Assembly: GCF_018987235.1 (NCBI RefSeq)
Contig: NZ_CP072197.1
Span: 1,488,001-1,552,000 of the forward strand
Source of the DNA: Lactobacillus crispatus
GTDB lineage: Bacteria; Bacillota; Bacilli; Lactobacillales; Lactobacillaceae
DNA length: 64,000 nt
Reading direction: 5' to 3'
The position numbers were made by a program, and so were the translations under genes. Positions 58,841 to 64,000 of the stretch are shown in pieces (the stretch's first letter is position 1; each line of letters starts with the position of its first letter). The notes beneath the pieces were generated by a model, which was not told the origin of the DNA, made no database searches, and worked only from the letters and a program-made list of their open reading frames with translations.

Positions 58841-59262
58841 TCCGCTACTCTCCCCCACAGCATTTGATATTTCAGGCTTTTTTCCATTCCGTAGCCACTA
58901 AAAGTCACCGTACCTGGTTTAGAATAACCAGTCAGGTTGAATTTAAAATGATCCAAGCCAGTAATTTTGATATTTTGATCAACTGGAATACTTTTGTGAT
59001 ATTTTCCGCCAGAGAATAAAATTTGATTGGATCTAGCTAGATATGATACGCCAATAGTAACCTCCTTGATCGTACTGTACCTCGAAGTTTGATCAAGTGC
59101 CGTCGTAACTCTTTTAACAGTATTATCAAAAATCAGTTTTTCTTGATATCTTTTTAACTGCAAACTACCAATCAACAAAATGCCACAGCAAACACCAAGT
59201 GTAATTATTACTTCTAGTAGGGAAAAGCCGGCTAATTTATTTCTTTTCAACGACTTCGCCAC
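58837..59262 (-). CDS. comGD: ComGD-like competence pseudopilin
   Basis: 141 residues. A prepilin motif KLAGFSLLEVIITLGVC (cleavage after Gly) and the hydrophobic helix, then a soluble domain ending LWGRVAE. Part of the DNA-uptake pseudopilus. It overlaps comGC by 26 bases. Confidence 0.85.
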   Translation of the reverse strand: MAKSLKRNKLAGFSLLEVIITLGVCCGILLIGSLQLKRYQEKLIFDNTVKRVTTALDQTSRYSTIKEVTIGVSYLARSNQILFSGGKYHKSIPVDQNIKITGLDHFKFNLTGYSKPGTVTFSGYGMEKSLKYQMLWGRVAE

Positions 59263-59578
59263 TGTCTAACGTGAAATTCTTTTTAGCTTTAGTAATTTGA
59301 TCACCAGTTAAGTAATCGTCCTTTTTTAGATCTTCAAAATCTTTAGGTTCACCATATTTATCCTTATATAATTCAACTTGCGTTTGCACAGTAGTCCTAA
59401 ATGCATCCGCAGTTTTAGTTTCAGCATTCTTCTTTTGATTAATCAAATTAGGCACAATTAGCAAAATCAAAATCACGATAATGGCAATTACCACAACCAT
59501 TTCAATCAAAGTAAAACCCTCTTGCTTGCGGCGCTTAGCCATAATGTTTGCTAAATACTTCTTCATCTTCTCTTTCAT
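59237..59578 (-). CDS. comGC: ComGC major competence pseudopilin
   Basis: 113 residues from ATG 59578 (other in-frame starts at 59566 and 59602). The classic prepilin cleavage and helix QEGFTLIEMVVVIAIIVIL is followed by NQKKNAETKTADAF. It is the main subunit of the competence pseudopilus that pulls DNA through the wall. Confidence 0.92.
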   Translation of the reverse strand: MKEKMKKYLANIMAKRRKQEGFTLIEMVVVIAIIVILILLIVPNLINQKKNAETKTADAFRTTVQTQVELYKDKYGEPKDFEDLKKDDYLTGDQITKAKKNFTLDSGEVVEKK

Positions 59579-59638
59579 TTTTAACTTAATCCTCTTCTTC
59601 ACTCTATTTTTTTACTTTTATCTTTAACGTCACTTTTT

Positions 59639-60640
59639 CTATAGTCCTTGCATCATTGAATACATTGGTAATAACAGCTTCAAATACATTCCAATAATGC
59701 ATAAGCCAATTAAAATAAAACAAGCTGGTTGAACATTGACGACTAATTTCTCAATTTTTTCAGTTAAATCCAAAAATAGGCTACGTCCTAATAACAAACA
59801 GCGCTTACTCAAGCTCTTTCGCTCAGAGCCAGTCTGCAATAAAACTAATAAACTATTAGGCAAAAAATCCTCTGCATTAATAATTTCTTCTAAATTTTTT
59901 CCTTCAGCTAAATCGTGCCCTATCTTTTGTCCCAGTGCTTGCTGCAATGAACCTTTCTCTTGATCTGCCGCATATTCGCACATTCGCTGCAATGAAAAGC
60001 CACTAGCTAGCAGCAGTCCAATGTCATAAACCAACAAATAATGAATATACAGCATAACTACCTGCCCAATTAACGGATATTTACTCAGTTTTTTCATTGA
60101 TGAATAATCCTGTTTATTGAGCAAAGTAACGATCTTAGCAAAAAAATATAAGCCCAGCAATACAATAATGATCAGACCAATCATGACCATATCTCCTGAA
60201 TGATCACTGCTATCGCTGAATTGTGTCGAAATAAACGATTGCATAAAGACCAGTAAAATCACCATCATTATCGCTAAAACCAACGGATAAGATAATTCAG
60301 CCCGCAGTTTTTTCATCTGCTCCTGTTTTAGTCGATTCAACGTTGCTAAATGCTGCAAACATTCAACTAGGTTTCCTTGCTGTAAAGCCAAATTAACCTG
60401 AGTTACTGTCGTTTTAGAAAAGCCTAGTTTAAGCAGTTCAGTACTAAAACTTGCTCCTTCTTTCATGCGACTAGCCATTCTTTCCATCAACTGACGCCTT
60501 TTTGGCCACAATGCCGGCATTAATTCAATTGAATTGAGCAAAGAAAAACCATTATCTAAACTATGTTTTAAATAATCCAAAAAGGCCAATTGTTCTTCGC
60601 CATTTAACTTATCCTTTTTGGAATTGCCAATATACTTCAT
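59639..60640 (-). CDS. comGB: ComGB pseudopilus membrane protein
   Basis: 333 residues, type II secretion/pilus F-domain family. It has three membrane regions (about 110-130, 150-170 and 300-325) and the motif LLQTGSERKSL before the second F domain. It works with the ComGA ATPase as the assembly platform. It overlaps comGA by 32 bases. Confidence 0.9.
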   Translation of the reverse strand: MKYIGNSKKDKLNGEEQLAFLDYLKHSLDNGFSLLNSIELMPALWPKRRQLMERMASRMKEGASFSTELLKLGFSKTTVTQVNLALQQGNLVECLQHLATLNRLKQEQMKKLRAELSYPLVLAIMMVILLVFMQSFISTQFSDSSDHSGDMVMIGLIIIVLLGLYFFAKIVTLLNKQDYSSMKKLSKYPLIGQVVMLYIHYLLVYDIGLLLASGFSLQRMCEYAADQEKGSLQQALGQKIGHDLAEGKNLEEIINAEDFLPNSLLVLLQTGSERKSLSKRCLLLGRSLFLDLTEKIEKLVVNVQPACFILIGLCIIGMYLKLLLPMYSMMQGL

Positions 60641-61583
60641 GATTAATTTCTCCTCCTTTCCACAAACGCTCTAGATTTTCCTGCCAATTAACGAATTCAC
60701 CACGAACCGATTTGCCTAGCTCTTTTTTTAGCAAAGAATCTGCCGCAATATCCATCAAGCACTTTAATTTTCCTTGACTGACTAATAATCGCTGATACGA
60801 CACTGCAGTTAGACAATTTGTCAGTTCGTCAAACCTAATACCTAATCCCTCTAGTCGAGAAATAGTTTGCAAAGTACTTTTAGCATGAACTGTCGCAAAA
60901 ACCAGGTGTCCACTTAAAGCTGCATCAACTGCTAAACGTGCTGTTCCTTGATCACGAATTTCTCCAATAATTAAAATATCTGGACGATGCCGTAATGCCG
61001 CCTTTAACAGGTTTTGGTAATCAATTCCCGCTTCGTTATTGACTTGTGCTTGCAAAAAAGAAGACTCATGAATTTCAACAGGATCCTCGATTGTCATCAC
61101 TACTTTGTTTTGGCTCATTTTCTTAGCAATTTCATACATTGTCGTTGTCTTGCCCGAGCCAGTTGGACCACTAGTAATAATCAATCCGCGACTCTTAGCC
61201 AGCTTTTCAATTGTTCCAAGCTGCTCTGGAATAAAATATTGACTATGGTCAATCCCATAGATGACTCGAATAACCAGTGACTCTTGATCGGAAAAATCTC
61301 CTAAGCTAGATAAACGCAAGAAATATTCATGTCCTTCATTCTCATATGTCATTGCGCCAACCTGCGGGCGACGATGTTCTGCAATATCCATCTGAGCACT
61401 GTACTTAAAAAAATTGATAATTTCCTTTCCCGTCTCCAAAGTAAAACCTGCATATTCAATTAGACCCTTACCGGTCCGAAATTTAACCATCAAGTTTTCT
61501 TTTTTCGGGAAAAAGAAAATATCACTTGCTTTAACTTTAATTGCCTCAATCAATAATTCACTGACAATTTCTTTGATCTTCAT
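60609..61583 (-). CDS. comGA: ComGA traffic ATPase
   Basis: 324 residues. Walker A SGPTGSGKTTTMYEIA, Asp box ATVHAKSTLQTI and Walker B DILIIGEIRD of type II/IV secretion ATPases. It powers pseudopilus assembly for DNA uptake. ATG 61583 is preceded by a perfect AAAGGAGG. It is first in the comG operon; upstream I see no clear ComK or SigX box in the 61584-61736 gap. Confidence 0.92.
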   Translation of the reverse strand: MKIKEIVSELLIEAIKVKASDIFFFPKKENLMVKFRTGKGLIEYAGFTLETGKEIINFFKYSAQMDIAEHRRPQVGAMTYENEGHEYFLRLSSLGDFSDQESLVIRVIYGIDHSQYFIPEQLGTIEKLAKSRGLIITSGPTGSGKTTTMYEIAKKMSQNKVVMTIEDPVEIHESSFLQAQVNNEAGIDYQNLLKAALRHRPDILIIGEIRDQGTARLAVDAALSGHLVFATVHAKSTLQTISRLEGLGIRFDELTNCLTAVSYQRLLVSQGKLKCLMDIAADSLLKKELGKSVRGEFVNWQENLERLWKGGEINHEVYWQFQKG

Positions 61584-61738
61584 AAAAATCCTCCTTTTTT
61601 GCCTCACATTATTTATTACGCAAAAAAAGTCGATTTTTTTGTGAGAAATTGAAAAAAACACAAAAAATTTTCTCAACTCTAAAAAACGTTGATCTAACAG
61701 CATTTCAAGATTAAAAAGTAATTAAAAAAGTACACAAA

Positions 61739-61771
61739 AAAATAGCTTAGCCATTGGCTAAGCTATTTCAT
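61739..61771 (-). terminator. yebC terminator
   Basis: AAATAGCTTAGCC-AAT-GGCTAAGCTATTTTTTT on the minus strand, 11 bases after the yebC stop. Confidence 0.9.
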
Positions 61772-61781
61772 CATTAACTAA

Positions 61782-62510
61782 TTAATCTTCATCAGCCGCT
61801 GCAGTATAAACATTTTGAACATCGTCACTATCTTCAAGAGCATCAACTAAATGTTCAAATTGTTCCTTCTTATCTGCTGGAACTGGAGTGGTGTTTTGTG
61901 GAATCATAGTTAATTCAGCATCTGCTAGTTTGTAACCATCCTTAATTAAGGCGTCACGTACACCTGCAAATTGCTTTGGATCAGTGTAGATTTCGTATGC
62001 ATCATCACTAGTTTGAAGATCGTCACCACCAGCATCCATAACATCAAGTAATACTTGATCTTCATCAGCATCAGTAGTTGAACGATCAATTACAATGTAG
62101 CCTTTACGGTCAAACATGTAAGCAACTGAACCAGTAGCACCAAGTGAACCACCGTTACGAGTGAAAGCAACACGAACGTCTGAAGCTGTACGGTTCTTGT
62201 TATCAGTCAAAGCTTCAACAAAGACTGCAACACCACCTGGAGCGTAACCTTCGTAAGTAATTTCGTCGTAGTGTTCTTCTGAACCACCTTCGGCCTTCTT
62301 GATGGCACGCTTGATGTTATCCTTAGGCATGTTGTTTGAACGTGCCTTATCAATTACCATACGTAATGTAGGATTCCCATCAGGATCAGGACCACCACTC
62401 TTTGCAGCCATATAAATTTCACGAGATAACTTTTGGAAAATTTTACCTCTCTTTGCGTCTTGCGCATTCTTGCGGCCTTGAATATTGTGCCATTTTGAAT
62501 GTCCTGACAT
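61782..62510 (-). CDS. yebC: YebC/PmpR-family translation or transcription factor
   Basis: 242 residues, standard for the family. Begins [20 protein letters not shown] with the conserved [20 protein letters not shown]. Members bind DNA and/or ease ribosome stalling at proline runs. AGAAGGATCC precedes the start. Isolated gene with its own terminator, before comG. Confidence 0.95.
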   Translation of the reverse strand: MSGHSKWHNIQGRKNAQDAKRGKIFQKLSREIYMAAKSGGPDPDGNPTLRMVIDKARSNNMPKDNIKRAIKKAEGGSEEHYDEITYEGYAPGGVAVFVEALTDNKNRTASDVRVAFTRNGGSLGATGSVAYMFDRKGYIVIDRSTTDADEDQVLLDVMDAGGDDLQTSDDAYEIYTDPKQFAGVRDALIKDGYKLADAELTMIPQNTTPVPADKKEQFEHLVDALEDSDDVQNVYTAAADED

Positions 62511-62594
62511 AAGGATCCTTCTTTCTTTTTTCTAATATTAATTAACGTTATTATCTTAACTCACAGTACTTTAAAATTCAATGGTGTCAACCAT

Positions 62595-63116
62595 TTAAAC
62601 TTGTTTTTTCTGGTCAAAAAATCTGTGTTTAATAAACAATACTAGCATTATCAGCAAAATTGCCGTTAAAGCCCCTGCTCCATCAAGCATTACATCGTGC
62701 ACGCTCGGTGTTCTATCACCTGTTAAAAATTGATGATATTCATCAAACGCAGCAAATGCAATTGCCATAAACCAAGTTAAAACTGGTGCTACCCATTTGA
62801 TTTTGAAAATTCTTCTTAATCCTAAATAGCCAAAACCACCTAGTAAAAAATAAGAACCAAAGTGAGCCATTTTACGTAAAACAAATTGGGCCAGCCCTGC
62901 TCGACCATCAACTTGCACATTGTGAATACGACCACCGTAAGTAAAATCCCAGCCAGCAACGATATTCTCTAACCAGCCAAAATAACGGTTAATTTTATTG
63001 TCATGAATTTCCTGCTGTTGATAAGTCATTGAACTAGAAATGAACAATGCAACTAGCACCAATAAAGCAAGCAGTAAAAAGATTTTTTCTCGTTTAGTAA
63101 AATGAAATTTATCCAT
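62595..63116 (-). CDS. VanZ-like membrane protein
   Basis: 173 residues, four to five membrane segments. The VanZ-family blocks KMAHFGSYFLLGGFGYLG, DEYHQFLTGDRTPSVHDVML and DGAGALTAIL are present. Members are membrane proteins tied to cell-envelope stress; the mechanism is unknown. Confidence 0.88.
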   Translation of the reverse strand: MDKFHFTKREKIFLLLALLVLVALFISSSMTYQQQEIHDNKINRYFGWLENIVAGWDFTYGGRIHNVQVDGRAGLAQFVLRKMAHFGSYFLLGGFGYLGLRRIFKIKWVAPVLTWFMAIAFAAFDEYHQFLTGDRTPSVHDVMLDGAGALTAILLIMLVLFIKHRFFDQKKQV

Positions 63117-63152
63117 TGCTATTTCTTCTCTCTTTTTTACTTCTTACTTTAA

Positions 63153-63183
63153 CAAAAAAACGGGTTAAACTTGACCCGTTTTA
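63153..63183 (-). terminator. Terminator after the NAD(P)-binding gene
   Basis: AAAACGGGTCAAGTTTAACCCGTTTTTTTG hairpin, 5 bases past the stop at 63188. Confidence 0.85.
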
Positions 63184-63187
63184 TAAA

Positions 63188-63832
63188 TTATTTAACTTTG
63201 CTTAATGCTTCATCAATTGGTGTGTCCCCATCATGCATAATAATTACTTGATGAATCGTATTATCATACTTTAGGCTATCAACCAATACCTGAGCAACAT
63301 CATCAATCGAATTTTCTCCACCTTCTGGAGTAAATGATGTCTTACCCGTTGCTGGCTTCTCCATTAAGTTACCTGGTTGAATGATCGTATAATCCAAATT
63401 AGTATTATGAATTAACCATTCATCGGAAAAGTACTTAGCAATATCATAATCAATAATGCTTGCAAGAGAAGGAATTTCTGCCCACTTGTCTTGGTCAAGC
63501 GCAAAGGCGGAGCTTAGTTGAACGTAACGCTTAACGCCATTAGCTTCAGCAGCCTTCATCAGCTTAACTGCGCCATTTAAGTCAGTTTGCAATAAGTCCT
63601 TTCCACGAGAACCTGCTACAAAAATCACTGCATCTGGGTGACCAATTTCATCCTCAATCTTTGCCAATGAATCATGAAAATCTAAATGTTGAACAGTCAC
63701 ATGTTCTGGATCGACGACTTCTACAGCATTTTCACGTCTAGCTGCAGCAATTACATCGTATCCTTCATCAACTAATCTTTTAATGACAGCCTTACCAACA
63801 CGACCTGTTGCACCTGCTACAAGTACTTGCAT
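63188..63832 (-). CDS. NAD(P)-dependent epimerase/dehydratase-like protein
   Basis: 214 residues. A Rossmann start MQVLVAGATGRVGKAVIKRL (GxxGxxG) and the short-chain NmrA/YwnB-like layout (AGSRGKD; YVQLSSAFAL). It may act as an oxidoreductase or redox sensor. AGGAGA supports ATG 63832. It is located 28 bases after the rpsN-like gene, possibly co-transcribed. Confidence 0.85.
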   Translation of the reverse strand: MQVLVAGATGRVGKAVIKRLVDEGYDVIAAARRENAVEVVDPEHVTVQHLDFHDSLAKIEDEIGHPDAVIFVAGSRGKDLLQTDLNGAVKLMKAAEANGVKRYVQLSSAFALDQDKWAEIPSLASIIDYDIAKYFSDEWLIHNTNLDYTIIQPGNLMEKPATGKTSFTPEGGENSIDDVAQVLVDSLKYDNTIHQVIIMHDGDTPIDEALSKVK

Positions 63833-63860
63833 AATCAATTTCTCCTATTCATTGTGAAGT

Positions 63861-64000
63861 TTACCAACTAGCCTTCTTAACACCTGGAAGTTGACCTTGA
63901 TGAGCCAATTCTCTCATGCATTCTCTGCATAAACCAAACTTCCGATAAACTGAATGTGGTCGCCCGCAGCGTTCACAACGGGTGTACTCTCTAGTTGAAT
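63861..64000 (-). CDS. rpsN: Ribosomal protein S14, zinc type, 3' part (cut by window edge)
   Basis: The visible C-terminal 45 residues read [34 protein letters not shown], ending KASW: the type-Z (zinc, CxxC...CxxC) S14. In the spc operon rpsN is followed by rpsH; here an NAD(P)-binding gene follows, so this seems to be a copy outside that operon. Confidence 0.92.
   Translation of the reverse strand, partial: STREYTRCERCGRPHSVYRKFGLCRECMRELAHQGQLPGVKKASW

Noticed and set aside
61584..61736. ComK or SigX box before comGA
   Set aside because: The gap is A/T-rich and I see no convincing copy of either consensus.

Overview
The window is low-GC Firmicute DNA that I read as Lactobacillus sensu stricto, most likely the acidophilus/crispatus/helveticus group. 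The reasons are the SLAP (S-layer type) cell-wall domains, the tmRNA tag ANNKNSYALAA, the IS982 and IS30 elements, and the com/ackA gene content. Most of it (about position 7,300 to 55,246, probably also everything to the left) is one large integrative and conjugative element (ICE) inserted at the 3' end of ssrA (tmRNA). Ordinary chromosome resumes at 55,246. I found no second copy of the ssrA 3' end, so the left boundary of the element is not resolved and may lie outside the window.

Left part (1-8,200): a patchwork of defence and stability genes. It holds a transposase tail, a DinJ/YafQ toxin-antitoxin pair, a two-gene BcgI-like restriction-modification system (nuclease and methylase in one polypeptide plus a two-TRD specificity subunit with 24-bp tandem repeats), a complete IS982-type element with an 8-bp target duplication, and an AbrB-like/Doc pair. 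A repeat of about 265 bp lies on each side of the AbrB/Doc pair, and a decayed copy lies beyond the R-M system.

8,200-20,400 (leftward): topoisomerase, MazF-like toxin/antitoxin, then a set of proteins next to the MobP-type relaxase: an ArdC-like antirestriction protein, a Fic protein without its catalytic His, a 31-residue peptide and a Toprim protein. Several share the C-terminus Q-x-L-(D/E)-R. Three small accessory mobilisation proteins and a repeat-rich candidate oriT follow.

20,400-45,800 (leftward): a Gram-positive type IV secretion machine (VirB4, VirD4, PrgI, VirB6-like and VirB2-like proteins, a three-domain wall hydrolase, a membrane thioredoxin) preceded by its surface module: an LPRTG isopeptide-domain adhesin, a second adhesin, a class A sortase and a SLAP-domain protein. 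An IS30 element sits immediately upstream of the sortase. The operon contains many intrinsic terminators just upstream of individual genes, which suggests processive antitermination.

45,800-55,200: a roughly 680-nt non-coding region rich in hairpins (candidate large structured RNA), a chain of small genes with an SSB, a double-HTH regulator whose operator-promoter sequence recurs before ssb and the topoisomerase gene, a replication-type HTH protein, an ImmR/ImmA-like switch and the tyrosine integrase.

55,246-64,000: ssrA, ackA, a methyltransferase, the comG competence pseudopilus operon, yebC, a vanZ-like gene, an NAD(P)-binding protein and the 3' part of an rpsN gene.
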